The notes beneath the pieces were generated by a model. That model was not told the DNA's origin. It did not search any database and saw nothing but the letters and a program-made list of their open reading frames with translations. Shown here in pieces: positions 17,693-27,547 of a DNA stretch of 64,000 nt. The stretch spans positions 2,790,001-2,854,000 of the forward strand of contig NZ_CP059348.1 in the NCBI RefSeq assembly GCF_013702265.1. The letters run 5' to 3'. The stretch comes from Providencia rettgeri. Lineage in GTDB: Bacteria; Pseudomonadota; Gammaproteobacteria; Enterobacterales; Enterobacteriaceae. How positions within the stretch are numbered: the stretch's first letter is position 1; each line of letters begins with the position of its first letter. A program made the translations under genes and the position numbers.

Positions 17693-17849
17693 TTTTTTAA
17701 TACCTGAGATTTAATTATTTAATTTTTAAATATCACAATTTTTGATTAGATTGAAGGGAACAACGCATTTGATGGACATTACTGAAATGACACCATGTCA
17801 ACTCATCAGTAATCTTATTAGAATACTCGATAAATCAGGAGCACAAGTC

Positions 17850-18317
17850 ATGCTCGATAAACAATTTTTACAACATGCAATCACCCTCGCCTCTGACAAT
17901 GTCGCCGCAGGTGGACGCCCATTTGGTGCAGTGGTCGTCAAAAATGGGCAAATTATTGCCACTGGCGTGAACCAAATGTTGGAACGACACGACCCGACTG
18001 CACACGCTGAATTACTCGCATTACGCCAAGCGGGAGAGGCGCTAAATAGCATCAGACTCGATGATTGCACCGTCTATGCTAGCGGTCAGCCTTGCCCGAT
18101 GTGCCTTGCTGCGATCCGGATGTCTGGCATTAAACGTGTCGTTTATGCCTATTCGAACCAAGATGCTGAACCTTTTGGATTGTCGACAGAGGCGATAGCT
18201 GAAGCATTAAGAGTTTCTCCTGACCAACAAAGTGGTTTGCAATTTATCCAATTAAAACCAAAGGATGAGACGCAATCCATGCTGTATCAAACTTGGTGGC
18301 AACGGCATCACGCGTAA
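17850..18317 (+). CDS. Guanine-deaminase-like nucleoside/base deaminase
   Basis: 155-residue zinc deaminase of the cytidine-deaminase superfamily. The zinc and proton-shuttle motif HAELLAL (HAE) and the PCPMC pair are intact, and GGRPFGAVVVKNG is the typical start. Length and overall pattern suit bacterial GuaD (guanine to xanthine) better than TadA, but substrate choice is uncertain. ATG 17850 has AGGAG 7 bases ahead. The MFS gene follows after two bases, so they are coupled. Together with the neighbouring yah cluster it hints at nucleobase salvage or breakdown. Confidence 0.78.
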   Translation: MLDKQFLQHAITLASDNVAAGGRPFGAVVVKNGQIIATGVNQMLERHDPTAHAELLALRQAGEALNSIRLDDCTVYASGQPCPMCLAAIRMSGIKRVVYAYSNQDAEPFGLSTEAIAEALRVSPDQQSGLQFIQLKPKDETQSMLYQTWWQRHHA

Positions 18318-18319
18318 AC

Positions 18320-19504
18320 ATGAAAAAACCACTTTCTGCCTCTTTTGGCTTGATTCTGACGATTGCCCTTGTCGGTATCAATTTACGCCCTTTTATGACA
18401 GGGCCTGGGCCAGTCATCGATAATATCATTCAAACCACCGGAATGAGCTACCAGAGCGTTTCGCTGTTAACGCTGATCCCCATGTTACTCATGGGTTTTG
18501 GGGCTTTGCTCGTCCCCGCGTTAAATCAAAAATTGGGCGATAAATTGGGGATTAGCCTCGCGATGTTACTGCTGCTGATAGGCTCTTTCTGCCGATTATT
18601 TGTTTCTGATGCGAACGCACTGTTAATGACCGCATTTTTGTGTGGAATGGGAGCAGCTTATATTCAAGCGGTTTTTCCCGGCTTGATAAAGTTTTCGTTT
18701 CCGCAAAAAATGGCCGCCATGACGGGGTTATATTCAGCCACGCTTATGGTCGGTGGCGCGCTGGGAGCGCAATTAACACCGCTAATTACCCACCTTTCTG
18801 GGAATTGGCAAAGTGGGCTTGCATGGCTTGCATTGCCAGCACTGATCGCTCTGATTGCCGTCATCATAAATATTCGTTCTTCAGACACGAAAAATATACC
18901 AGCTCAGTTGAGTGTATTAACCTATCTTAAGCAGCCCAGAGCGTGGCTATTAATGGCGGGATTTGGTTTAGTGAATGCGGGTTACGCAACTGCCGTGACA
19001 TGGCTGGCGCCTTTCTTTCAACAACAAGGTTTCAGTGCTACAGAAAGCGGTTCTCTGGTAGCGGTTTTAACCATTTTCCAAGCGGCTGCGGCACTGATGA
19101 TCCCGATATTAGCGTCCCATAATATTGACCGCCGTTTTTGGCTCACTGTGACGCTGGTAAGCCAAGCCTTGGGATTTGCCGGGTTAATCCTGTTTCCTAA
19201 CACGCTACCGTTGCTGTGGGTGGGTCTATTGGGCTGTGGTTTGGGTGGCTGCTTCGCCTTAACCATTATTACCTCTTTAGATCATATCCCCCACCCTGCT
19301 AGCGCGGGGATCCTGACGGCCTTAATGCAAGCAGGCGGCTTTATCATCGCCGCTTTTGGACCTTTAGTTGCGGCAGCATTACAGCAATTTAGCCACAGTT
19401 TTACCCCTGTTTGGTTGCTGCACTGTGTCCTGGTTATGATGACTTTACTGCTATTTTTGCGTTTAAATCCTAAAGGATATCACCAGATTTTTAGCGTGAA
19501 ATAA
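18320..19504 (+). CDS. MFS transporter, CynX/NimT family
   Basis: 394-residue carrier with about 12 hydrophobic segments. The early GINLRPFMTGPGPVIDNI is a signature of the CynX/NimT (cyanate / 2-nitroimidazole) family. ATG 18320 lies two bases after the deaminase stop, so the two form a translation-coupled pair controlled by the divergent LysR gene. Whether it imports the deaminase substrate or exports a toxic base analogue is open. Confidence 0.85.
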   Translation: MKKPLSASFGLILTIALVGINLRPFMTGPGPVIDNIIQTTGMSYQSVSLLTLIPMLLMGFGALLVPALNQKLGDKLGISLAMLLLLIGSFCRLFVSDANALLMTAFLCGMGAAYIQAVFPGLIKFSFPQKMAAMTGLYSATLMVGGALGAQLTPLITHLSGNWQSGLAWLALPALIALIAVIINIRSSDTKNIPAQLSVLTYLKQPRAWLLMAGFGLVNAGYATAVTWLAPFFQQQGFSATESGSLVAVLTIFQAAAALMIPILASHNIDRRFWLTVTLVSQALGFAGLILFPNTLPLLWVGLLGCGLGGCFALTIITSLDHIPHPASAGILTALMQAGGFIIAAFGPLVAAALQQFSHSFTPVWLLHCVLVMMTLLLFLRLNPKGYHQIFSVK

Positions 19505-19515
19505 GCTTAATAACC

Positions 19516-19543
19516 AAGGAGATGGCATCATTGCCATCTCCTT
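19516..19543. terminator. Bidirectional terminator
   Basis: A perfect 12-base stem, AAGGAGATGGCA with TGCCATCTCCTT, encloses a 4-base loop between the convergent MFS and PACE genes. Confidence 0.75.
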
Positions 19544-19547
19544 CACT

Positions 19548-19988
19548 TTATGCAGTGGTTTCTTCTTGCGCCAATGCGGATTTTGGTAACCCAAAAATTT
19601 TGTCAAATGCCCAGTTAAAGAAAAAGGTATAAATCGGGATAAAGATAATCAGGGCAAAATCTAAAATAAGCGCCTGCCAGAGCGATATTGATAGCCACCA
19701 TGCAATCAGTGGGATCAAAAATACCACCAGCGTTAGCTGGAATAACACCGCATGGGCGAAACGACGTCTAAACGTTCTAATTCTTGATTTCTGCTTTGAT
19801 TCCCAATATTCAAATGCCACATTGAAAATAAAATTCCATGTCACCGCTATCGTGGTGATCACCAGCGCTAAAGGCCCCGTGGTTCCCGCGGAATTCCCCG
19901 AAAGAAAAGCCAGTGCCAACGATGAAATCATCCAGCCAATGACTTCGTAGCTCGTAATAAAAACCACTTTACGTTTAATACCTTGCAT
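19548..19988 (-). CDS. PACE-family multidrug efflux protein
   Basis: 146-residue membrane protein with four hydrophobic helices in two tandem bacterial transmembrane-pair (BTP) domains. MQGIKRKVVFITSYEVIGW and the mid-protein FNVAFEYWESKQ followed by a basic loop are typical of the AceI-type chlorhexidine/acriflavine exporters. The divergent LysR gene at 20086 fits the usual PACE/LysR arrangement. The actual drug range cannot be read from sequence. Confidence 0.88.
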   Translation of the reverse strand: MQGIKRKVVFITSYEVIGWMISSLALAFLSGNSAGTTGPLALVITTIAVTWNFIFNVAFEYWESKQKSRIRTFRRRFAHAVLFQLTLVVFLIPLIAWWLSISLWQALILDFALIIFIPIYTFFFNWAFDKIFGLPKSALAQEETTA

Positions 19989-20085
19989 TTTTTATCTCAT
20001 ATTCTGTTTGCCGAAGACTGGTAAATTAAATCAACATTAATGATAATAAAAGTCAGCTACTATCAACAAAACTGAAAGGTCTAAG

Positions 20086-20970
20086 ATGCCATTTAATAGC
20101 GAAAACCTGATGATTTTTCTCACCGTGCTCGATAAAGGCTCTTTTTCCGCAGCGGCTAGATCGCTGCATAAAGTCCCTTCCGCGGTTAGCATGGCGATTG
20201 CCAACCTTGAAGCTGAACTTGGTTTTTCGCTGTTTGAGCGCCATACGCGAGAACCCAAACCGACAGAACAAGCGCTTTCCCTCGCCCCTTATGCCCGAAA
20301 TATTGTGGATAACTTGCGTCAGTTGAATGTTTTCTCACGGGAACTTACCCAAGGCGTGGAAAGCACGCTCACGATCGGTGTGGCTGAAGGGGTTAATCCC
20401 AATGTGTTAGTTGATGCCTTGCATACATTGAGCCAACGTTACCCCTTGATGCATGTGGAGCTGATCACTGCGCCTCAAGACGATATTTTGCCGTTACTGC
20501 ACAGCGAACGTCTTCAGCTAGCTATTGCCTTCGGTGGGTTATATGTCAATGCTCAGGAACAATTCGAATGTATTGGTTATGAATCATTAACAGCGACCAT
20601 CAGCGCCGATTACCCCTCTAATAAACCGAGTAATGCGCTGTATATCGAAGATCTCGTTCAAACACGCCAAATTATTGTCGCGAGCCCTCACCATCCTATC
20701 AGTGATTTTCGCTCTATCGTTTCTAGCCATTATTGGCGCACAGATAGTTTTACGATGGCGTTAGAATTGGTTAAAAAAGGGATGGGTTGGGGAAACTTAC
20801 CCGCTTCATTAATCAAAACTGACTTAGAGGCAGGTTTACTCAAGCGTTTAGAATTTAAAAACACCCCGAATGGCTTAGTGCTTCCTGTCCATGTCGTTTG
20901 TTTAAAAGGCCAAGTACTCAAACGCGGCGCCCAAGAGTGTATAGAGCTTTTAAAAACAAATATGTACTAA
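20086..20970 (+). CDS. LysR-family regulator of the PACE gene
   Basis: 294-residue LysR regulator with the helix-turn-helix GSFSAAARSLHKVPSAVSMAIANLE near residues 17-41 and a LysR substrate domain. It is divergent from the PACE exporter with a gap of about 97 bases, the arrangement seen for AceR/AceI, so it probably controls that exporter. After its stop, 220 AT-rich bases lead to hemP, with the Fur box at their end. Confidence 0.83.
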   Translation: MPFNSENLMIFLTVLDKGSFSAAARSLHKVPSAVSMAIANLEAELGFSLFERHTREPKPTEQALSLAPYARNIVDNLRQLNVFSRELTQGVESTLTIGVAEGVNPNVLVDALHTLSQRYPLMHVELITAPQDDILPLLHSERLQLAIAFGGLYVNAQEQFECIGYESLTATISADYPSNKPSNALYIEDLVQTRQIIVASPHHPISDFRSIVSSHYWRTDSFTMALELVKKGMGWGNLPASLIKTDLEAGLLKRLEFKNTPNGLVLPVHVVCLKGQVLKRGAQECIELLKTNMY

Positions 20971-21135
20971 CAGTTTTGAGTCATTTCAGAATCGGTTCAA
21001 TTCGCCATCAAAAAGTCAGGTAAATCTCTATTACATCATAAATGTAGCTCCTCATTTGTGATACGGCGCTTTTGTTGGTTAGCAATGTTTGTTGATCAAT
21101 TGTGAAAATCACTTGATATTGCCAATGCTTTTAAA

Positions 21136-21158
21136 GATAATAATTATCAATATCATTC
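21136..21158 (+). promoter_or_regulatory. Fur box ahead of hemP
   Basis: GATAATAATTATCAATATCATT is a near-consensus, partly overlapping double Fur site located 33 bases before the hemP start. Iron repression of the haem operon is expected. Confidence 0.85.
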
Positions 21159-21190
21159 TTATTGACAACAAAATTTCTGTGGTGAACAAC

Positions 21191-21382
21191 ATGACCAAGC
21201 CACTTTCTGACATTATTGAAGAAACCACAAAATCAACCTCATTGACTGATTTTGCTGCTAAAAATGGGCTTATTGAAAGCCAAAAATTATTAGGTGCATC
21301 AGGCAAAATTTCCATTGAGCACCGAGGTGAAATTTATCAATTGCGCCAAACTCGCACAGGTAAATTAATTCTGACCAAATAG
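21191..21382 (+). CDS. hemP: Hemin uptake protein HemP
   Basis: Small (63-residue) conserved protein at the head of haem uptake loci; in some bacteria it is an activator of haem receptor expression. The C-terminal stretch GKISIEHRGEIYQLRQTRTGKLILTK is the defining family motif. ATG 21191 is used; an upstream in-frame codon would put the Fur box inside the gene. hemR follows after 376 bases. Confidence 0.9.
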   Translation: MTKPLSDIIEETTKSTSLTDFAAKNGLIESQKLLGASGKISIEHRGEIYQLRQTRTGKLILTK

Positions 21383-21758
21383 TTTTTAGTTTTCACAACG
21401 TAGTCTGCATTAAAAAGACGGTTTGTTTCAAAAATACAATTAGCTTTAAAAACACAATCTATCTCGCAAGCCACCTAAGTCGTCATACTAGGCAGCCAGC
21501 TTAACTCTATACATCAGGACACAGTTTCTTATGGTGTTTATTACGGGCTTTGCTGCTGTAAATCTGGATAACCTCAAGGCGAACTTTCGAACCCTATCAT
21601 CGCTTGTTGGGTTCAAATACCCCTTTTCCCCTATTCCGTTGAAAGCGTCTTTGTCTCAACACCCTATAAACACGCCATAACGCTCTGATGATAAATCTGT
21701 TTTTAACGGTGCATCGCACTCATCAAAGAGTTAACAATTTTTAGGGAGTATCACCTGT
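21383..21758 (+). other. Long leader between hemP and hemR
   Basis: 376 bases without a convincing gene. A small GAACCC/GGGTTC hairpin lies at 21589-21614 and is followed by a short CCCCTTTTCCCC run. No second Fur box is clear. The length allows a separate hemR promoter or post-transcriptional control. Confidence 0.4.
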
Positions 21759-23780
21759 ATGTCTCAAGTATTACGCTTATCTGTGCTGGCGAGTGCCTTG
21801 CTGCCTCTAATGGCAACCGCACAGACTGAAAAATCTCCAACTAACAATAATCATTTAACTAACAGTCACCACGATGTGATGACGGTTTATGCCACGGGTA
21901 ATGAGCGAGATAGCTTTAATACGCCGATGATGGTTACCGTCATTAAAAATGATTCACCAGAAACCAAAACAGCCAACAATGCTAACGATATTTTGCGCAA
22001 AGTGCCGGGTATTGCACTGACAGGAACTAGCCGTACTAACGGCCAAGATATCAGCATGCGCGGTTTTGACCGTCGTGGAATTTTGACGCTCGTCGATGGC
22101 GTTCGCCAAGGTACAGATACTGGGCACATTAACGGCACATTCCTTGACCCTGCGCTTATCAAACAAGTAGAAATTATTCGTGGTCCGTCCGCGCTTTTAT
22201 ACGGCAGCGGCGCTATGGGTGGCGTGATTGCTTGGGAAACCGTGAATGCGAAAGATTTACTGCGTGAAGGTCAAAACCAAGGTTTCCGTGTCTTTACTCA
22301 AGGCGCAACAGGGGATCACAGCTTTGGCTTTGGCGGCTCCGCTTTTGGTAAAACCGATGACTTTGACGGCCTATTCAGCTTTGTGACGAAAGAAAGCGGT
22401 GATGTTCGTCTTGGCGGCGGCGAAAAAATGGATAACAAAGAAACCATTGCCAATATGCTCGGTAAAGGCACATGGAAACTGGATGATGCGCAAACCCTGT
22501 CTGGGCAGATTCGTTATTACAATAATGATGCCTATGAGCCAAAAGACCCGCAACAACTCGCCACCAGCAAAGATAATAAACAGGTTAACCGTACGACGCG
22601 TCAGCGTGACTTGCAAGCCACCTATCAGTTAAATCCAGACGATAATTCATGGCTCAATTTAAAAGCGACTCCGTATTACTCTGATGTGAATATCACATCC
22701 AAAGGGAAAGAGTCTAACTACGAAGGTCGCAGCCAAAAAACGTATGGTATCAAGTTGGATAACCGCTCTGATATCTATGAGTTACCACTCGCTGCACATA
22801 ACTTCACCTACGGTACTGAAGCATATCGTCAAAAACAGACTCCTTACGCTGGAACCACTCAGTTCCCTGATGCAGAGATCACCTTTGCCGCTGGCTTTAT
22901 TCAGGATGAAATCACGCTAAAAGATTTACCTGTTTCCTTCATTTTGGGTACCCGCTATGACAACTACAAGTCCACCGCCAAGGGCAATAAAGATGTCAAA
23001 GAAGATCAATGGTCATCAAAAGCGGCGGTGAGCATCACTCCAACCGACTGGTCAATGCTGTTTGCATCATACTCTGAAGCTTTCCGTGCACCAACGATGA
23101 TGGAGATGTACAACGATTCTCTTCACTTCAAAGGCGGCCCTATTTCCAACTATTGGCGCCCTAACCCAGACTTAAAACCTGAATCCACACGTACTGCAGA
23201 ATATGGTTTTGGCTTACGTTTTGATGACCTACTCATGGCTCGCGATAACCTGCGCTTCAAAGCCAGCTATTTCGATACGAAAGCCAAAGATTACATTAAC
23301 ACCTACGTCAATACAGACCGTGTTAACTGGAATAATAACTACACCACATCCATCAATACCAAGCGTGCCAAAATTTGGGGAACGGATGTGTCATTGGATT
23401 ACACCACCGACTACTTTGCGTGGGGGCTCGCTTATAACCACACTGTCGGCGTCAATGAATATACTGGCAAAGCCATTGAATCCATTAAACCAGACTCGCT
23501 TACCAGCAACCTCTCCGTTCCTATTGCGGACAGCGGTTTCTCTGTAGGTTGGTTAGGTGAGTTCACTACCCATACCGATTTCGATAAAACATCCAAATTG
23601 AAACAACAACCGGGCTATGCCGTTCATGATTTCTATCTAAATTATCAAGGCGATGGAAGTCTTAAAGGGTTAGGTACCAGTGTTGTTTTAAGAAATGCTT
23701 TTGACAAAGAGTATTACTCCTCTCAGGGGATTCCCCAAGATGGTCGTAATGCTAAGCTGCTCGTCAGCTTCCAATGGTAA
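21759..23780 (+). CDS. hemR: TonB-dependent haem/haemoglobin receptor
   Basis: Outer-membrane receptor of the HemR/HmuR type that binds haem or haemoglobin and passes haem to the periplasm with TonB energy. Signal peptide about residues 1-22 (ending ATAQT), then a TonB box-like DVMTVYATG, plug domain (DILRKVPGIALTG, SMRGFDRRGI, GPSALLYGSGAMGGVI) and beta-barrel ending in F-Q-W. The haem receptor FRAP...NPDL signature is present near residues 446-474 (SEAFRAPTMMEMY, then RPNPDLKPEST). Length 673 residues is normal. RBS GGGAG. It heads the hemRSTUV series. Confidence 0.95.
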   Translation: MSQVLRLSVLASALLPLMATAQTEKSPTNNNHLTNSHHDVMTVYATGNERDSFNTPMMVTVIKNDSPETKTANNANDILRKVPGIALTGTSRTNGQDISMRGFDRRGILTLVDGVRQGTDTGHINGTFLDPALIKQVEIIRGPSALLYGSGAMGGVIAWETVNAKDLLREGQNQGFRVFTQGATGDHSFGFGGSAFGKTDDFDGLFSFVTKESGDVRLGGGEKMDNKETIANMLGKGTWKLDDAQTLSGQIRYYNNDAYEPKDPQQLATSKDNKQVNRTTRQRDLQATYQLNPDDNSWLNLKATPYYSDVNITSKGKESNYEGRSQKTYGIKLDNRSDIYELPLAAHNFTYGTEAYRQKQTPYAGTTQFPDAEITFAAGFIQDEITLKDLPVSFILGTRYDNYKSTAKGNKDVKEDQWSSKAAVSITPTDWSMLFASYSEAFRAPTMMEMYNDSLHFKGGPISNYWRPNPDLKPESTRTAEYGFGLRFDDLLMARDNLRFKASYFDTKAKDYINTYVNTDRVNWNNNYTTSINTKRAKIWGTDVSLDYTTDYFAWGLAYNHTVGVNEYTGKAIESIKPDSLTSNLSVPIADSGFSVGWLGEFTTHTDFDKTSKLKQQPGYAVHDFYLNYQGDGSLKGLGTSVVLRNAFDKEYYSSQGIPQDGRNAKLLVSFQW

Positions 23781-23823
23781 TTCACACTATATTGGTAATT
23801 CACACTACATAAAGGAGAAACCT

Positions 23824-24873
23824 GTGAATTCAGCACTTTTCGAACGTTATCAACAAGCCAAAGCAGATAATAAAGCTAAGTATGCGAGAGATCTCGCCGC
23901 TTATCTGAATGTTTCTGAAGGGGAATTATTACATAGCCGTGTTGGGCGTGATAAAGCTAAACGCCTGAGCATTGATGCGCCAACGTTATTAACTGCTTTG
24001 GAAGCTGTCGGTTCAGTCAAGGCTATTACTCGTAATGAGTATGTGGTTCATGAGCAAGTCGGTCGCTATGAAAATGCCAAATTTAGCCCTCATGGTGGTT
24101 TAATTCTCAACCCACGCGCACTGGATTTGCGTATGTTTTTCTCTCATTGGGACAGTATTTTTGTGCTCACTGAAGAGGCAAAACACGGTGAACGCCATAG
24201 TATCCAATTCTTTGATAAACATGGCGATGCACTGCACAAAGTGTATACCACTGATGAAACCGATATGGATGCATGGAATGCGCTTATCGAAAAATACACC
24301 ACTACCGAAAACCCACTGTTAGCGGTTGAAAAAGTGCAGCCACATCACGCACAACCAATCAGCGATGAGCTAAAACAACAGCTTGACCAAGAGTGGCGCA
24401 ATATGACGGATGTTCATCAATTTTTCATTTTATTGAAGAAGAATAACTTAAGCCGTCAACAAGTGTTCCGCGCGGTCAGTGATGATTTAGCTTGGCAGGT
24501 GCCAAATGATTCATTCAATCAGCTGGTTAATACTGCTTTCGCTGATCAAAACGAAATTATGATTTTCGTAGGTAACCGTGGGTGTGTGCAGATTTTCACA
24601 GGCAAAATCAAACGTTTGATGCCACATCAAACTGAAGGTTCTGACATCAAATGGCTGAACATTTTCAACCCTGATTTCACCCTGCATATGATTGAAAATG
24701 GCGTTGCAGAATGTTGGGTCACTCGTAAACCAACGGAAGATGGATTCGTTACCAGCCTTGAAGTGTTTGATGACCAAGGCAACCAAATCGCACAAATGTA
24801 CGGACAGCGCACTGAAGGGACGCCAGAGCAAGAACACTGGCGCCAGCAAGTCATGTCCCTGCCAAGAATCTAA
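23824..24873 (+). CDS. hemS: Hemin-degrading factor HemS
   Basis: Cytoplasmic haem-handling protein that takes haem from the importer and degrades it or passes it on. I set the start at GTG 23824 (protein begins VNSALFERYQQAKAD, 349 residues) because AAGGAGAAA lies 6-7 bases ahead and homologues begin here; the upstream in-frame ATG would run into hemR. Two tandem HemS domains are seen (for example DKAKRLSIDAPTLLTAL, then GNRGCVQIFTGKI). A duplicated TTCACACTA..ATTGGTAATTCACACTA lies between hemR and hemS. Confidence 0.93.
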   Translation: MNSALFERYQQAKADNKAKYARDLAAYLNVSEGELLHSRVGRDKAKRLSIDAPTLLTALEAVGSVKAITRNEYVVHEQVGRYENAKFSPHGGLILNPRALDLRMFFSHWDSIFVLTEEAKHGERHSIQFFDKHGDALHKVYTTDETDMDAWNALIEKYTTTENPLLAVEKVQPHHAQPISDELKQQLDQEWRNMTDVHQFFILLKKNNLSRQQVFRAVSDDLAWQVPNDSFNQLVNTAFADQNEIMIFVGNRGCVQIFTGKIKRLMPHQTEGSDIKWLNIFNPDFTLHMIENGVAECWVTRKPTEDGFVTSLEVFDDQGNQIAQMYGQRTEGTPEQEHWRQQVMSLPRI

Positions 24874-24888
24874 CACAGGTATTTGACG

Positions 24889-25710
24889 ATGAAACAATGG
24901 CTTCTAATGGTAATCACACTGGCAACCTCGTTGGTTGCCCATGGCGCTGACCGCTTAGTGACACTCGGCGGTGATGTAACTGAAATAGTCTATGCGCTTG
25001 GCGCACAAGGCAGTCTGGTTGGGCGCGACAGTAGCAGTTTACATCCAGAGCAAGCAACTAAATTGCCCGATGTCGGCTATATGCGAACACTGAATCCAGA
25101 AGGCGTACTCTCTTTGCGTCCAACGTTGGTGCTCGCCAGTGAGCTTTCCCAACCTTCAATCGCATTAACCCAAATTGAAAAAAGCGGCGTTAAAGTGATT
25201 AAAGTGACCGGAAAACCGAAATTAGAAGCCATTCCTGAAAAAATCACCACCATCGCTAATGCGGTGGGGTTACCCGAGAACGGAAAAAAGTTAGTCGAAC
25301 AATTTAATACCGAGCTACTTGCCGTTCCAACCAGCCCTTTGAATAAAAAAGTGGTTTTCTTGATGAGTCATGGCGGCGTACAGCCGATGGCTGCAGGGCA
25401 ACAAACTGCAGCAGATAGCATGATCACCGCAGTGGGCGCACAAAATGCCATGCATAATTTCACCAGTTACCGACCGCTTTCCCAAGAAGGTTTGATTTAC
25501 AGCCAACCCGACCTCGTTGTCGTGTCTGAACAAGGTGTGAAATCACTCGGTGGTATTGATAAGGTTTGGGAATTACCGGGGTTAGCACTCACTCCGGCAG
25601 GAAAAAATCGCGCGATTTTAGTCGTGGATGATACTGGTATGCTGAGCTTCAGCTTAAGTACGCCCAAGGTCATGCAGCAGTTAAGAGAGGCGTTAGAAAA
25701 AAGCGAATGA
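24889..25710 (+). CDS. hemT: Periplasmic haem-binding protein HemT
   Basis: Substrate-binding protein of the haem ABC importer. Signal peptide about residues 1-19 (ending AHGAD), then RLVTLGGDVTEIVYALGA, VGYMRTLNPEGVLSLRPTLVLASE and the C-terminal LPGLALTPAGKN, all typical of HmuT/HemT. ATG 24889 is preferred to the TTG at 24883. The last bases overlap the hemU start (ATGA), so the two are coupled. Confidence 0.93.
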   Translation: MKQWLLMVITLATSLVAHGADRLVTLGGDVTEIVYALGAQGSLVGRDSSSLHPEQATKLPDVGYMRTLNPEGVLSLRPTLVLASELSQPSIALTQIEKSGVKVIKVTGKPKLEAIPEKITTIANAVGLPENGKKLVEQFNTELLAVPTSPLNKKVVFLMSHGGVQPMAAGQQTAADSMITAVGAQNAMHNFTSYRPLSQEGLIYSQPDLVVVSEQGVKSLGGIDKVWELPGLALTPAGKNRAILVVDDTGMLSFSLSTPKVMQQLREALEKSE

Positions 25711-26708
25711 GTCGTTTTAAGCACCCTTTATTTAAAATTCTAATGTTATTGGTGCTACTGGGGACAGTCACGCTGGCTGCCTCCACCGCTGGCGCAATTA
25801 ACTTACCTTTAAAAGCGCTTTGGTTTGCACCATCAACCGATCCTGACTGGCAAATTTGGCTCACTATTCGTCTACCAAGAGTGTTACTCGCCATTTTAGT
25901 GGGGCTGGCTTTAGCGGTTTCCGGTGCGATGATGCAAGGGCTATTTCGCAATCCTCTCGCCGACCCTAGCTTATTAGGGATCAGTAGCGGAGCTGCATTG
26001 TGTGTGGCCGCATTCATCATTTTACCGTTATCCTTACCCACATTAATGCTCAATTACGGTCATCTTGGTGCAGCATTCGTTGGCAGTTTAGCGGTTTCGC
26101 TGATCATTTTTAGTCTCAATCGTATGTCTAATGGTAATTTGGCACGGCTGCTATTAGCAGGAATTGCCATTAATGCCCTGTGTATGTCGCTAATTGGGGT
26201 ACTAAGTTATATGAGTAATGACCAACAATTACGCACATTTAGTTTGTGGATGATGGGGTCATTAGGCAATGTGAATTGGATATCGTTAGCAATTGCCGCC
26301 AGCGTGATTATCCCTACGTGCTTACTCTGCTTATGGCAGGGCAATACGCTAAATATTCTACAATTAGGGGATGAAGACGCACACTATTTAGGGATAAATG
26401 TTGAGCGTAGTAAGTTTATTTTATTATTCCTAAGCGCTTTATTAATTGGCTGCGCCGTTGCCATGAGTGGTGTGATTGGCTTTATCGGGCTCGTTGTCCC
26501 TCACTTAATCCGTATGACATTAGGGCCAGATCATCGTTGGCTTATTCCTGGTTCTGCCATAGTGGGTGCTTGCTTACTCTTAGCAGCTGATACCCTTGCT
26601 CGCACTTTAGCCGTTCCCGCAGAAATCCCCGTGGGCTTATTAACGGGTTTGATTGGCGGACCTTACTTTTTATGGCTCATACTGCGCCAACCTGCAGGAA
26701 GGATCTAA
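25707..26708 (+). CDS. hemU: Haem ABC transporter permease HemU
   Basis: FecCD-type inner-membrane permease of 333 residues with about 9-10 helices. GLFRNPLADPSLLGISSGA and GFIGLVVPHLIRMTLGPDHR (the coupling-helix region) are typical. The first helix overlaps the usual signal-anchor position. It is coupled to hemT by a 4-base overlap and followed by hemV after 3 bases. Confidence 0.95.
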   Translation: MSRFKHPLFKILMLLVLLGTVTLAASTAGAINLPLKALWFAPSTDPDWQIWLTIRLPRVLLAILVGLALAVSGAMMQGLFRNPLADPSLLGISSGAALCVAAFIILPLSLPTLMLNYGHLGAAFVGSLAVSLIIFSLNRMSNGNLARLLLAGIAINALCMSLIGVLSYMSNDQQLRTFSLWMMGSLGNVNWISLAIAASVIIPTCLLCLWQGNTLNILQLGDEDAHYLGINVERSKFILLFLSALLIGCAVAMSGVIGFIGLVVPHLIRMTLGPDHRWLIPGSAIVGACLLLAADTLARTLAVPAEIPVGLLTGLIGGPYFLWLILRQPAGRI

Positions 26709-26711
26709 CGG

Positions 26712-27491
26712 ATGCCCAATTTACTCGACGCTAGAAACCTCAGTTATCGTATTAATAACCGAACATTAATCGACGATATCAGTTTATCTATACAACAAAA
26801 TCAAATGGTGGTGATCATTGGCCCTAATGGTGCCGGCAAATCCAGTTTATTGAAATTGCTCACAGGCTACACTTCTCCCTCTCAAGGTGAATGCCAGCTA
26901 GAAGGTCGCCCACTACCGGAATGGGAGCCTCAAAACCTGGCTAAAAAACGCGCTGTAATGAAACAACATAGTCATTTACAGTTTGCGTTCAGTGTTGAGG
27001 ATGTTGTGGCAATGGGAAGAACACCTTACGGTTCTGAACATAAGCAGCACGCCATTGATATTGCTATGGAACAAACCCATTGCACCCCACTACGCCATCA
27101 CGATTATCGCCAATTATCCGGTGGTGAACAGCAGCGTGTTCAACTTGCTCGAGTGTTAGCTCAGTTATGGCAACCAGAGCCAACGCCAGCCTGTTTATTT
27201 CTTGATGAGCCCACTTCAGCCCTTGATTTATATCACCAGCAACACAGTTTACGACTTTTGCATCAGCTTACCCGTGAAAGGCCGCTAGGAGTTTGTTGTG
27301 TACTGCATGATTTGAACCTCACCGCGCTCTATGCCGATAAAGTGTATCTTATTCATCAAGGGAAATTAGTGGTGGCTGGAACGCCACAAGAAGTGTTAAC
27401 TACCGAGAATTTGACTCGATGGTATCAAGCTGATTTAGGGGTTCAGCCGCATCCTGAAACGGCAACCCCCCATGTGTATTTACGCCATTAA
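26712..27491 (+). CDS. hemV: Haem ABC transporter ATPase HemV
   Basis: 259-residue ABC ATPase that powers HemU. Walker [10 protein letters not shown], signature [15 protein letters not shown], Walker [12 protein letters not shown] and the switch histidine in VLHDLNLT are all intact. It is the last gene of the haem operon; a long hairpin follows. Confidence 0.95.
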   Translation: MPNLLDARNLSYRINNRTLIDDISLSIQQNQMVVIIGPNGAGKSSLLKLLTGYTSPSQGECQLEGRPLPEWEPQNLAKKRAVMKQHSHLQFAFSVEDVVAMGRTPYGSEHKQHAIDIAMEQTHCTPLRHHDYRQLSGGEQQRVQLARVLAQLWQPEPTPACLFLDEPTSALDLYHQQHSLRLLHQLTRERPLGVCCVLHDLNLTALYADKVYLIHQGKLVVAGTPQEVLTTENLTRWYQADLGVQPHPETATPHVYLRH

Positions 27492-27499
27492 TAAATAGC

Positions 27500-27539
27500 C
27501 GCGGCTTTCATCATGCTATATTTCATAATGAAGGCCGCG
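27500..27539. terminator. Long hairpin between hemV and the bestrophin gene
   Basis: CGCGGCTTTCAT pairs with ATGAAGGCCGCG (one G-U pair) around a 16-base loop. The U-tract is poor; it probably ends the two convergent transcripts. Confidence 0.5.
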
Positions 27540-27547
27540 AATTAACA

